Below, piece by piece: positions 53,425 to 61,558 of a stretch of 64,000 bases of DNA (position 1 is the first letter of the stretch; each line of letters begins with the position of its first letter). The DNA is from an uncultured Rhodospirillales bacterium (lineage in GTDB: Bacteria > Pseudomonadota > Alphaproteobacteria > CACIAM-22H2), in the NCBI GenBank assembly GCA_937926175.1, contig CALANV010000030.1, positions 62,001-126,000 of the forward strand, written 5' to 3'. Both the position numbers and the translations under genes were made by a program. The notes beneath the pieces are model-generated. The model was given only the letters and a program-made list of their open reading frames with translations. It did no database searches and was not told the DNA's origin.

Positions 53425-53452
53425 CGGGGCCGGCTCGACGACGCCGGCCCCG
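53425..53452 (-). promoter_or_regulatory. intercistronic hairpin dctP/dctQ (first TRAP operon)
   Basis: Perfect 10-bp stem CGGGGCCGGC/GCCGGCCCCG with an 8-nt loop, in the 65-nt gap between DctP and DctQ. Such elements can partly terminate transcription or protect the upstream mRNA, raising binding-protein levels above permease. The second TRAP operon has an equivalent. Confidence 0.6.
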
Positions 53453-53456
53453 GCGG

Positions 53457-53484
53457 ATCACATCTTCCTGATCACATCTTCCTG
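53457..53484. repeat. 14-nt tandem duplication at the dctP 3' end
   Basis: ATCACATCTTCCTG occurs twice in direct tandem (53457-53470 and 53471-53484). It duplicates the last codons and the stop of the DctP gene, so the protein end is unaffected. Likely a recent replication slip. Confidence 0.7.
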
Positions 53485-54446
53485 TAGGCGTCGACGATCG
53501 CCTTGCCGTCGGCGCCGGCGCGTTTGAGCCACTCCTCGGTGAGCGTCTCGCCGATCTTCTTGAAGCCGCTCGCAAGCGCCGGGCTCGGGCTCTGGACCTT
53601 CATCCCGTTCTTGCGCAGCGCGTCGAGCGCGTCGTTCATCTCTTCCTTGCTCATCTCGATGCCGCGCGCCTCGGCCTTCGCGGCTGCGTCACGCAGTGCC
53701 TTCTTGGTCGCGTCGTCGAGCGCGTTGAATGCCGCGCTGTTCGCGAAGATCACGTTGTACGGGAGCCAAGCCTGCGTGTCGTAGAAGTGCGACAGGGCCT
53801 CCCAGACCTTCGAGTCGCGTCCCGTGGACCCCGACGAAATGAACGAGTTGACGACGCCGGTCGCGAGCGCCTGCGCGAGCTCCGCCGCCTGGATGGTCAC
53901 CGGCTGCGCGCCGACGAGTTCGGCGATACGGGCCGTGCCGGGATTGTAGGCCCGGAACTTGAGGCCCTTCATGTCCTCGATCGTGTTCAGTTCCTTGTTC
54001 GCGTAGATGCCCTGCGGCGGCCACGGCACCGCGTAGAGAAGCGTCAGCCCCTGGGCGGCCAGCTTCTTCTCGATCACCGGCCGTGCGGCTTTCCACAGCT
54101 TTGCCGATTCGTCGTAGCTGGTGACGAGGAACGGAACGACATCGACGCCGAACACGGCATCCTCGTTCTCCATGTTCGACATCAGCAGCTCGCCGATCTG
54201 GGCCTGTCCGGTCTGAACGGCGCGCTTGATTTCGGGCACCTTGAAGAGCGACGCCCCCGCATGGACCCGGATGTCGAGTTTGCCGCCGGTCGCCTGACGG
54301 ACATCGTCGGCGAATGCGACGAGGTTTTTCGAATGGAAGTTGGACGGCGGATAGCCGGCCGGCAGATCCCACTTGGTCTGGGCCGATGCCGCACCGGCCC
54401 ACAGAACAATCGCGCCCGCGACAGCGAGCGAGACGAGCTTGTTCAT
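53472..54446 (-). CDS. TRAP transporter DctP-family solute-binding protein
   Basis: 324 residues with a signal peptide (about 1-22, ending ASAQ). DctP family: a dimer-helix region and conserved Arg/Asn that bind a carboxylate (LKFRAYNPGTARIAELVGAQPVTIQ). Ligands of relatives are C4-dicarboxylates, keto acids, aromatic acids and sugar acids. The ATG at 54446 has GGGGAAGG upstream. It heads a DctP-DctQ-DctM operon, with a TAXI gene last. Confidence 0.91.
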   Translation of the reverse strand: MNKLVSLAVAGAIVLWAGAASAQTKWDLPAGYPPSNFHSKNLVAFADDVRQATGGKLDIRVHAGASLFKVPEIKRAVQTGQAQIGELLMSNMENEDAVFGVDVVPFLVTSYDESAKLWKAARPVIEKKLAAQGLTLLYAVPWPPQGIYANKELNTIEDMKGLKFRAYNPGTARIAELVGAQPVTIQAAELAQALATGVVNSFISSGSTGRDSKVWEALSHFYDTQAWLPYNVIFANSAAFNALDDATKKALRDAAAKAEARGIEMSKEEMNDALDALRKNGMKVQSPSPALASGFKKIGETLTEEWLKRAGADGKAIVDAYRKM

Positions 54447-54489
54447 AGCCTTCCCCGCGTTGAGGTTTATGGGTTGTCGAGAGGTCCGT

Positions 54490-54518
54490 ATGCTGGCCGA
54501 CCAAGCAACGAGGGTCAA
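54490..54518 (-). promoter_or_regulatory. candidate promoter of the first TRAP operon
   Basis: On the minus strand TTGACC (54513-54518) and CAGCAT (54490-54495), spacing 17 nt, giving a leader of about 37 nt before the dctP ATG. The -35 matches 5 of 6; the -10 is weak. Confidence 0.4.
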
Positions 54519-54660
54519 GGAAGTTCGCGAATCCTTGGACACGCTAAGAGATGGACGGAATCGAGCGCGCGGACGTCCCGGCCCTCGAGTCCCAGCACAG
54601 CCGGACCAGCCCGGACATCCGCAGGCAGCGCACCTTTCATGACGCCTCGGCACATGGGCA

Positions 54661-55575
54661 TCACGCGTGCGAGAACATCCGGTGCCCGGCCACCGGCATC
54701 TCGCAGCGGAGAATGCAGCCGGTCGCCGATTCGGTGATGAACAACGACCTGCCGTCCGGCCCGCCAAAGGCGACGTTCGTTCCATAATTGTCCTCGGGCA
54801 GCTCGGCAAGATGGGTCGGCCGCCCGCGCCGGTCGAAGCGCCAGATGCCGATCCCCAAATGCGCGACGACGACTCCCCCCTCGACATCGACCGCTAGGCC
54901 GTCCGGCCCGGCAAATCCACCCGAGAGCTGGATCCATGTCCCTACCTTGGAGACGCCGCCATCGAGCATGAGCGGCAGCCGCCAGACGGCATTGGCGCGT
55001 GGCCGCGACGTAGAGCTGATCCTCGGCCGGACTCAGCACGATCCCGTTCGGACTGGGAACCGTATCGATCAGAAGCTCCGGCGTGCCGCCCTCGCGCAGC
55101 CGACAGACGCGTCCGGTCGGATCGTGCAAACCGGTCTGACCCTGGTCGGTGAAATAGAGATCGCCGTTGCTCGTGAACACGAGGTCGTTCACGCCCTTGA
55201 AGCTCTCCGACCGGCGCGTCTCGACGAGAGGCGTCACCTTGCCGCTGTCCGGGTCGAGCAGCATGATCCCCCGCTTGTAGTCGGCGATGAAGATGCGGCC
55301 ATCCCGGTGAATCTTGAGACCGTGGGCCAGCCGTCATATTCGGTCACGAGCGTCCACATCCCGTCCGGCGAGATGCGGAATATGCGCCCGAACGGAATGT
55401 CGGTCACATAGAGATTGCTTGCCCGGTCGAAGCTCGGTCCTTCGAGGAAGGAATCGACGGCGTTGCCGCCACGGTTCGCATCGGCCCAGGCGGTAGGGAC
55501 CTTGTGCCGAAACTTGTCCGGCAGTCGCGAGAAGATGCTGACCGGCAACCGCGCCGGCGGCGGATAAAGTCCCAT
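54661..55575 (-). pseudogene. SMP-30/gluconolactonase gene with two frameshifts
   Basis: The three parts of one SMP-30/LRE beta-propeller lactonase are in two frames. Frame A: start at 55575 (GLYPPPARLPVSIFSRLPDK) to VTEYDGWP; at about 55326 one base is missing (CCCACGG for CCCAACGG). Frame B: GVNDLVFTSNGDLYFTDQG to LYVAATR; at about 55003 two bases are missing. Then back in frame A: MLDGGVSKVG to the stop. In frame A there is a stop at 55234. The propeller is otherwise well conserved, so either very recent decay or assembly error. Confidence 0.8.
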
Positions 55576-55600
55576 GCGTCGTCCCCCCGGCCGAGCGCGC

Positions 55601-56434
55601 CTAACCGTTTCCTTCCGGCTCGACGTCGCGCGGCCCCTTGCCAACGTAGCTGTAGAGAAAATCGGGCGGGATCGGCCCCTTGTTGCGGCCGCCCTGCCCG
55701 TGCTGCTCCCAGGCGTGTGCAAGTATGCCCACCGCACGCGACAGAATGAACAGGCCCCGTCCAAGTTTCGGCGCAAAGCCGAGCTCGGAGAAGACGACCG
55801 CCGCGCTGCCGTCGATGTTCATGGTCAGGTGTTTGCCAGACCGGACCGCGAGCGCCTCTTCCACCGCACGGCCGATGGCGGCGAAACGTCCGGAAACAGT
55901 CCCCGCGCGTGCGGCGGCGTCGACGAGGGCAAGCAGGCGCGGTCCACGCGGATCGACCGGATGAAAGCGGTGGCCGAACCCGGGAACGTACTTGCCGTGC
56001 TCAGCCTGGAAGCGATCAAGGGTCTGCGCCACCGCCGCCGTAAGGGAGCTACCGCCCTGCACGGCGGCATCGATCGCGGCGAACAGTTCCATCGCCTGCT
56101 CGCCGGCGCCGCCATGCACGTCGCCAAGCACGTTGATCGCCGACGCCATCGCGTTGTTGATGCCGACGCCGCAGGTCATCGCCATCCGCGCGATGGCGAT
56201 CGAAGGAGCCTGCGGCCCATGATCCACCGCCGCGACCAGCGCGGCGCCGAGGAGATCGGCCTCGGCCTTGCCGGGAATCTCGCCCCGCAGCATCAGCCAG
56301 ATCATCTGCGCGAAGTCGATGTTGCCGATCAGTTGCTCGATCGGATAGCCGCGAATGCGGATTTTGCCGGGTTCGATGTCGATGATCTCGGTACGCCACC
56401 AGTTGCGCGCGGCCTCGCGCGACGAATCGCTCAT
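55601..56434 (-). CDS. citryl-CoA lyase-like, citrate synthase-fold protein
   Basis: 277 residues, the length of stand-alone citryl-CoA lyases (C-terminal domain of ATP-citrate lyase) and shorter than citrate synthase. Active-site candidates are His107 (LGDVHGGAG), His155/His158 (PGFGHRFHPVDPR) and Asp208 (NIDGS). These enzymes cleave citryl-CoA-type hydroxyacyl-CoA to acetyl-CoA and a 2-oxoacid. It overlaps the adjacent CoA-transferase by 4 nt. With CoA activation provided next door, a cleavage direction is more likely than synthesis. Confidence 0.85.
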   Translation of the reverse strand: MSDSSREAARNWWRTEIIDIEPGKIRIRGYPIEQLIGNIDFAQMIWLMLRGEIPGKAEADLLGAALVAAVDHGPQAPSIAIARMAMTCGVGINNAMASAINVLGDVHGGAGEQAMELFAAIDAAVQGGSSLTAAVAQTLDRFQAEHGKYVPGFGHRFHPVDPRGPRLLALVDAAARAGTVSGRFAAIGRAVEEALAVRSGKHLTMNIDGSAAVVFSELGFAPKLGRGLFILSRAVGILAHAWEQHGQGGRNKGPIPPDFLYSYVGKGPRDVEPEGNG

Positions 56435-57633
56435 ATCGCTCCCTCCTCGCGCAGCCGCGCGATCTCGGCCGCGTCGTAGCCGATCTCGCGCAGGACCGAC
56501 TCGGTGTCCGCGCCCAAGGCCGGCGGCGGCGTGGATACCGCCGGCCTGCCGTCCGACAGTTTGAAACCGCCCCGCACGACGGTGACCGGGCGATCGACGC
56601 CAGGCACTACCGCGAAATGTTGCAGCAGATCGCGATGACGGACCTGCGGATGCTCCAATACCTCGGGCACCGACAGGATCCGGCCGGCCGGCACGCCGTT
56701 CGCGTTGAACAGCGCCTCCCAGTCGGCAGCACTTCGCGCCGCCAGGGCCTTCTCCAGCTCGTCGCGGAGCGCATACCTGTTCTTCTTTCGCGCTTCGCGC
56801 TCGGCGAACCGCGGATCAGCGACAAGCTCCGACCGGCCGACGAGGCGGCAGAGCGTCTCGAACTGTTCCTGCTTGTTGGCCGCGATATTGAGAAGCCCGT
56901 CGCCGGTCCGGAACGTGCCGGAAGGGCTGGCCGTCATGTTCTCGTTGCCCATCGGCTTCGGCGGCACGCCGGCGATCAGCCAGTTCGAGACAACCCAGCC
57001 CAGCGTCACCAGCGTCGCTTCCAGCATCGAGACGTCGATGTACTGGCCCGTGCCGCGGACCTGCCTGCCGTAGAGGGCGCTCGCGATCGCGAATGCCGCC
57101 GTGATCCCCCCGACCGTATCGCAGACGGGATAACCGACGCGCAGCGGTGCGCTCGTCTCGTCGCCCGTCACGCTCATCACGCCGGAAAGGCCCTGGACGA
57201 TCTGGTCATAGGCCGGATTGTCGCGCAACGGACCGTCCTGGCCGAATCCCGAGATCGCGCAGTAGACGAGATCGGGCTTCTCCGCCCGCAACGCGACGTA
57301 CCCGAGACCGAGCCGGTCCATGACGCCGGGACGAAAATTCTCGAGCACGACGTCCGCCGTCCTGACGAGACGCAGGAAGACGTCGCGCCCGCGCCTGGAC
57401 TTCAGGTTCAGGGTGACGGATTTCTTGCCGCCGTTCTGCGCCAGGAACGACGCCCCCATCAGGCGGCGGTTGAGCTCCGGATCGGCGCCGAGCTGCCGGG
57501 CAAGATCACCCGTCCCTGGCATTTCGATCTTGATCACCTCGGCGCCCATCAGCGCGAGCTGATAGCCGCAGAACGGGCCCGCAAGAACGTTGGTGAGATC
57601 GAGGACCCGAACGCCCTGGAGCGGCAGCGACAC
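56431..57633 (-). CDS. CaiB/BaiF family (class III) CoA-transferase I
   Basis: 400 residues, family III CoA-transferase. The catalytic aspartate is Asp172 (GYPVCDTVGGI), matching Asp169 of formyl-CoA transferase. It moves CoA between carboxylic acids via an aspartyl-anhydride. The GTG start at 57633 gives the usual N terminus (SLPLQGVRVLDLTNVLAGP). It is coupled to the citryl-CoA-lyase gene, so it probably makes that enzyme's acyl-CoA substrate. Confidence 0.92.
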   Translation of the reverse strand: MSLPLQGVRVLDLTNVLAGPFCGYQLALMGAEVIKIEMPGTGDLARQLGADPELNRRLMGASFLAQNGGKKSVTLNLKSRRGRDVFLRLVRTADVVLENFRPGVMDRLGLGYVALRAEKPDLVYCAISGFGQDGPLRDNPAYDQIVQGLSGVMSVTGDETSAPLRVGYPVCDTVGGITAAFAIASALYGRQVRGTGQYIDVSMLEATLVTLGWVVSNWLIAGVPPKPMGNENMTASPSGTFRTGDGLLNIAANKQEQFETLCRLVGRSELVADPRFAEREARKKNRYALRDELEKALAARSAADWEALFNANGVPAGRILSVPEVLEHPQVRHRDLLQHFAVVPGVDRPVTVVRGGFKLSDGRPAVSTPPPALGADTESVLREIGYDAAEIARLREEGAI

Positions 57634-57784
57634 CGTCAGCTCTCGAAGTTGCAGATACCACCGCACGCGGCATGAAAGACCCGTAGGCCCCACGCGACGC
57701 GCGAGGCCGCTCGCCGCGAGCGCACGTGATCGGCAGAAGCAGAATAGGTCCCGTCTTCCCGACGGTCAAAAGCAATACGGGCCG

Positions 57785-57808
57785 GTCTCGTTCCCGTCGG
57801 TACGAGAC
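57785..57808. promoter_or_regulatory. inverted repeat upstream of CoA-transferase I
   Basis: GTCTCGT (57785-57791) and ACGAGAC (57802-57808), perfect, 10 nt apart, in the 246-nt gap that precedes CoA-transferase I. It could be an operator for this sub-operon or a terminator of the acetyltransferase transcript. The rest of the gap shows nothing clear. Confidence 0.35.
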
Positions 57809-57879
57809 ATGTCGACATCGTCGCACGGGCCGCCCGCGGGTGTACCCGCAACGACGAGAAACCGTCCGATCCAGGGCGG

Positions 57880-58479
57880 TTACGGCTGAAGCGGCTTGAT
57901 CCAGAACGTCAGCGGCTTCGGCGTCGCCCGATCCTCGTCGATCTCCTTCCACTCGAAGGTCGTGACGAGATCAGGCCGCTTGACGAAGCCGCGCTTCGTC
58001 CAGAATTCGTCGAGCGGTACGTAGTCCTTCGGACGACGCGGATGATCGGGCGGCCGGTCCACCGCGCAGAATGTCGCATAGCGGAAGCCGAGCGAACGGG
58101 CCCGTTCCTCGCGGCGGGCAAAGAAAGCGACACCGATCCCGCGGCCGCGATATTCGGGCAGCAGCACGGACTCGCCAAAATAATAGTATTCGGCCGGGTC
58201 GAGTCCCTTGGACATGAACGGTCGCATGACTTCCTCGCCTGCGTTCACCATCGGCAGCGCCGTCGAGGCGCCCACGGTGCGGGTCCCGTCGCGCGCGACG
58301 ACGACCGTGCTTTCGGGCAGATCCAGGAACTTGCGCAGGTAGTTGCGCTCGTAATCGAGGTCGCCGTCGTAGAGATAGGGAAACGCGCGGAAGACCTCGA
58401 TCCGCAGGCGCGCAACATCGGCGATGGCCGGCTCGACCGCCCTGCCCGTCAAGACTTCAATGGTAATCGTATCCGTCAT
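57880..58479 (-). CDS. GNAT family N-acetyltransferase
   Basis: 199 residues, GNAT fold with acetyl-CoA-binding motif EYRGRGIGVAFF (R-x-x-G-x-G type). The ATG at 58479 overlaps the preceding stop (ATGA). An upstream in-frame ATG at 58497 is within the neighbouring gene. Substrate unknown; its tight coupling to the SnoaL-like gene suggests a shared task. Confidence 0.8.
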   Translation of the reverse strand: MTDTITIEVLTGRAVEPAIADVARLRIEVFRAFPYLYDGDLDYERNYLRKFLDLPESTVVVARDGTRTVGASTALPMVNAGEEVMRPFMSKGLDPAEYYYFGESVLLPEYRGRGIGVAFFARREERARSLGFRYATFCAVDRPPDHPRRPKDYVPLDEFWTKRGFVKRPDLVTTFEWKEIDEDRATPKPLTFWIKPLQP

Positions 58480-58880
58480 GCGACCTGCCTGAGCCATTCC
58501 TTGACGCTGTAGTGGTTCGAGACACGCACGATCTTGCCGTCACGGACCTCGAAGAACGCGCCGACGCGCAGCGAGTATTTTTGCCCCCGCGCGGCCGGCA
58601 GGCCGTTGTCGGTCGCCAGATACGTACCATCGACGAAGAACTCGGCGGCGGCGCGCGTTCCCGTCTGGTCCGTCATGATCACGAGATCCCGCACGTGCTC
58701 GCGGTAGCACCGGTTCATGTACTCGAGAAAGCGTCGGAAGGCCGCCTTGCCGATCTCGCGTGCCCCTTCATTGATGTCATGGACGACCTGATCGTCGAGG
58801 AGGGCCAGGAAGCCTTCGATGTCGCCGGCGTTGAAGCGATCGTAATAGGCCCGGATCAGGGCTTCGGTTTCGTTGCGCAT
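58476..58880 (-). CDS. SnoaL-like/ketosteroid isomerase-related protein
   Basis: 134 residues, NTF2-like alpha+beta barrel (IRAYYDRFNAGDIEGFLALLDDQVVHD). The family includes isomerases, dehydratases and binding proteins. No definitive catalytic pair can be set, although Asp and His near the pocket (VVHDIN) are plausible. Overlaps the GNAT gene by 4 nt. Confidence 0.82.
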   Translation of the reverse strand: MRNETEALIRAYYDRFNAGDIEGFLALLDDQVVHDINEGAREIGKAAFRRFLEYMNRCYREHVRDLVIMTDQTGTRAAAEFFVDGTYLATDNGLPAARGQKYSLRVGAFFEVRDGKIVRVSNHYSVKEWLRQVA

Positions 58881-58888
58881 GGGTCTCT

Positions 58889-60109
58889 CTATTGCTCCAT
58901 CAAGGCAACCGCGCCCTCGCGGACGAGGCGATCGATATCGTCGTCCCCGTACCCGAGCGAACGCAAGACTTCTTCCGTGTGTTCACCGAACACCGGAGCC
59001 GGCCGGCGGACGCCGCCGGGCGTGGCCGAAAACTTCACCGGCGCGCCGATCGTCTCCACATCGCCGAGCCGGCTGTGCCGGGTCGTGACTACCATGTCGC
59101 GCGCGCGAGTCTGCGGATCCGCGTGCATCTCGGCAATGGACAGCACCGGTCCGGCCGGCACGCCGGCCGCATCCAGGCAGGACAGCCATGCCGCCGTCGT
59201 CCGTGTGCGCAGCTTTGCCGACAGAAGATCGACGAGCACAGCGAGATTGGCCATCCGATCGGCATTCGTCTTGAAACGGGGATCGGCCTTCAGTTCCGGC
59301 GCGCCGATGGCATCGACGAACCGCTCCCAGTTGGTCTGATTGGCGGCACCGACATTGATCCACCCGTCCGCCGTCGGGAATGCCTGATAGGGCGCATTGA
59401 GCGGATGCGCCGAGCCGAGCGGCCCCGGCGAGATGCCCGTCGCGAAGCAGATCGCCGACTGCCAATAGGTATGGACGATCCCGGCCTCGAACAGCGACGT
59501 GTCGACCATCTGTCCTTTTCCGGTCTTGAGGCGATGAACATAGGCCGCGAGCACGCCCATCGCCGCAAGAATGCCGGCCGTGATGTCGGTGACCGGTGCG
59601 CCGACCTTGACCGGCGGCCGACCCGGACCCTCGCCGGTGATGCTCATGAGCCCGCTCATACCCTGCGCGATCAGGTCGAATCCGCCGCGGTCGGCATAGG
59701 GGCCGGTACGGCCGAAGCCCGACACGGCGCAGTAGATCAGGCCGGGATTCGTGTGGCTGAGTTCCTCGTACCCCAGTCCCAGCCGTTCCATCGTGCCGCG
59801 CCGATGGTTCTCGATCAGCACGTCGGCATCGCGCAGGAGGCGGCGCAGCACCTCGACACCGCCCGACGTCTTGAGGTTCACCGCGATGCCCCGCTTGTTG
59901 CGGTTCATCATCAGGAAGGCAGCGGACTCGCTACCGACCTTCGGCGGCACCATTCGCCGCGTGTCGTCGCCGCCCGGCATCTTCTCGACCTTCACCACAT
60001 CGGCGCCGAGATCGGCCAACATCAGGCCGCACACCGGCCCCGCCATGATGTGCGCAAGTTCGACGACCTTGAGCCCGGCGAGCGGGCCTGCCGGATGGGG
60101 CGAGTTCAT
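58889..60109 (-). CDS. CaiB/BaiF family (class III) CoA-transferase II
   Basis: 406 residues, paralogue of the other CoA-transferase in this cluster. Catalytic Asp175 (GAPVTDITAGI), the family's GLGYE, LIYCAVSGFGRTGPY and GQMVDTSLFE motifs are all present. It overlaps the crotonase-fold gene by 1 nt (TGATG). Two distinct class III transferases in one cluster suggest two activation steps or two substrates. Confidence 0.92.
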   Translation of the reverse strand: MNSPHPAGPLAGLKVVELAHIMAGPVCGLMLADLGADVVKVEKMPGGDDTRRMVPPKVGSESAAFLMMNRNKRGIAVNLKTSGGVEVLRRLLRDADVLIENHRRGTMERLGLGYEELSHTNPGLIYCAVSGFGRTGPYADRGGFDLIAQGMSGLMSITGEGPGRPPVKVGAPVTDITAGILAAMGVLAAYVHRLKTGKGQMVDTSLFEAGIVHTYWQSAICFATGISPGPLGSAHPLNAPYQAFPTADGWINVGAANQTNWERFVDAIGAPELKADPRFKTNADRMANLAVLVDLLSAKLRTRTTAAWLSCLDAAGVPAGPVLSIAEMHADPQTRARDMVVTTRHSRLGDVETIGAPVKFSATPGGVRRPAPVFGEHTEEVLRSLGYGDDDIDRLVREGAVALMEQ

Positions 60110-60912
60110 CAGCGTCCCTTGAACTCAGGCTTCTTCTTTTCGAGGAACGCTTTCACGCCGATGCGGAAGTCCTCGGTATCGTAGCAGGCATAATTCTCGT
60201 CGATGTCGGCGCGGGTAAGCGGCGTACCCTCCTCGAGCCGGCGAATGAAGCGTTTGTGCCAGCGGTTGACGAGCGGCGCGCCGCTTGCGATTCGCGCCGC
60301 CGTGGCATAGGCCTCCGCCTCGACCTCCTCGTCGGGAACGACGCGGGTCACGAGGCCCTTCGCATAGGCCTCGTCGGCGCTCATGATCCGCCCCTCGAGC
60401 AGAATCTCCAGCGTCGTCGCGCGCCCGACCAGCGCCAGCAGGGCCTTGAGCTCGGGATACGCGATCGTCAATCCCAGACGATTGATCGGCACACCGAAGC
60501 GGCTCGACGTACCGCAGATGCGAAGGTCGCACATGGCGGCGAGCTCCAGCCCCCCGCCGACGCACGCACCCCGGATCAGCGCGACGGTCGGATGCGGACA
60601 GTCGAGAATGGCGGTCGTCGCACGATTGACCCACTTGTCATAGGTCTCGGCTTCGGCCGAACTCGCCCGCTCCCGCGCAAACTCGGATATGTCCGCGCCT
60701 GCTGCAAAGGCCTGACTGCCGGCGCCACGGATGACGATGCAGCGCACCGTCTGGTCGTCCCGCAGTTCCTCCATCACATCCCCGAAACGCTTCCAGGCCG
60801 GAAGATTGAGAGCGTTGAACTTGTGCGGCCTGTTCAGCGTGACCGTGACGATCGCGCCGTCGCGGCTCACGAGGACGGATTCGCCCGCCCCTGCGGTAGC
60901 GGCGTCGGTCAT
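60109..60912 (-). CDS. enoyl-CoA hydratase/isomerase family protein, atypical active site
   Basis: 267 residues, crotonase fold. The oxyanion-hole motifs are present (AFAAGADISEF; GACVGGGLELA). One glutamate (Glu123, equivalent to rat Glu144) is in place, but the second (rat Glu164, PEI motif) is replaced by Ile143 in FGVPINRLG. Classical hydratases need both, so it may act as an isomerase, lyase or hydrolase. First gene of the cluster's central operon. Confidence 0.9.
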   Translation of the reverse strand: MTDAATAGAGESVLVSRDGAIVTVTLNRPHKFNALNLPAWKRFGDVMEELRDDQTVRCIVIRGAGSQAFAAGADISEFARERASSAEAETYDKWVNRATTAILDCPHPTVALIRGACVGGGLELAAMCDLRICGTSSRFGVPINRLGLTIAYPELKALLALVGRATTLEILLEGRIMSADEAYAKGLVTRVVPDEEVEAEAYATAARIASGAPLVNRWHKRFIRRLEEGTPLTRADIDENYACYDTEDFRIGVKAFLEKKKPEFKGR

Positions 60913-61054
60913 GATGCTCCTTCGGACGTGACGGACCTTGGCCCGGAATCTTCGCTTTACCGGTCAAGACGCAGCCGGTCAATCCATGCGCGCTTGACAG
61001 CCGAGCATGGGTCGCATGCGATCATGCCGGCAAGTATTGGGCGGACCTCGGGCA

Positions 61055-61549
61055 ATGATGCTTCGCGTGCTTTTGGTTCTGGGCGCGATCCTGGCGACGG
61101 CCAGTCCCCTGCCCGGCCGGACCGCGGAGTTCGACCAGGGCGCCACGGCCTATCTGCGCGGCGATTTCGCCGATGCGCTGGCCATCTGGCAGCCGCTCGC
61201 GGAGGCCGGCGACGCACGGTGTCAGTTCAATGTCGGCCTGCTCCATGAACGGGGCCAGGGCGTGCCGCAGAGCGATGACGAGGCGGCGCGATGGTACCTT
61301 CGCGCAGCCAACCAGGGCTACGCGCCGGCCCAGCATCGCCTCGGTCAGATGCTTGCCGAGGGACGCAGTGCCGGTGCCGACCCGGTGGCGGCCTATTTCT
61401 GGCTTACGCTCGCCGAGCGTGCGCACGGCGCAGGCGGCACGTCGCGCTGGATCGCGATGCAGCGCGAGGCCGTGCGCCGCAAGCTGTCGCCCGAGCAGCT
61501 CGCCGAAGCCGACGCCGCGATCCTCGTCTGGCGACCGGTCCGGGAATAG
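61055..61549 (+). CDS. Sel1-repeat (TPR-like) exported protein
   Basis: 164 residues. Signal peptide (about 1-21), then two to three Sel1 repeats (AIWQPLAEAGDARCQFNVGLLHERGQGV; AARWYLRAANQGYAPAQHRLGQML). Such proteins bind partner proteins, often in the envelope. The ATG at 61055 precedes the hydrophobic leader. It is the only plus-strand gene in the catabolic region. Confidence 0.82.
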   Translation: MMLRVLLVLGAILATASPLPGRTAEFDQGATAYLRGDFADALAIWQPLAEAGDARCQFNVGLLHERGQGVPQSDDEAARWYLRAANQGYAPAQHRLGQMLAEGRSAGADPVAAYFWLTLAERAHGAGGTSRWIAMQREAVRRKLSPEQLAEADAAILVWRPVRE

Positions 61550-61558
61550 CGGCGCCGC

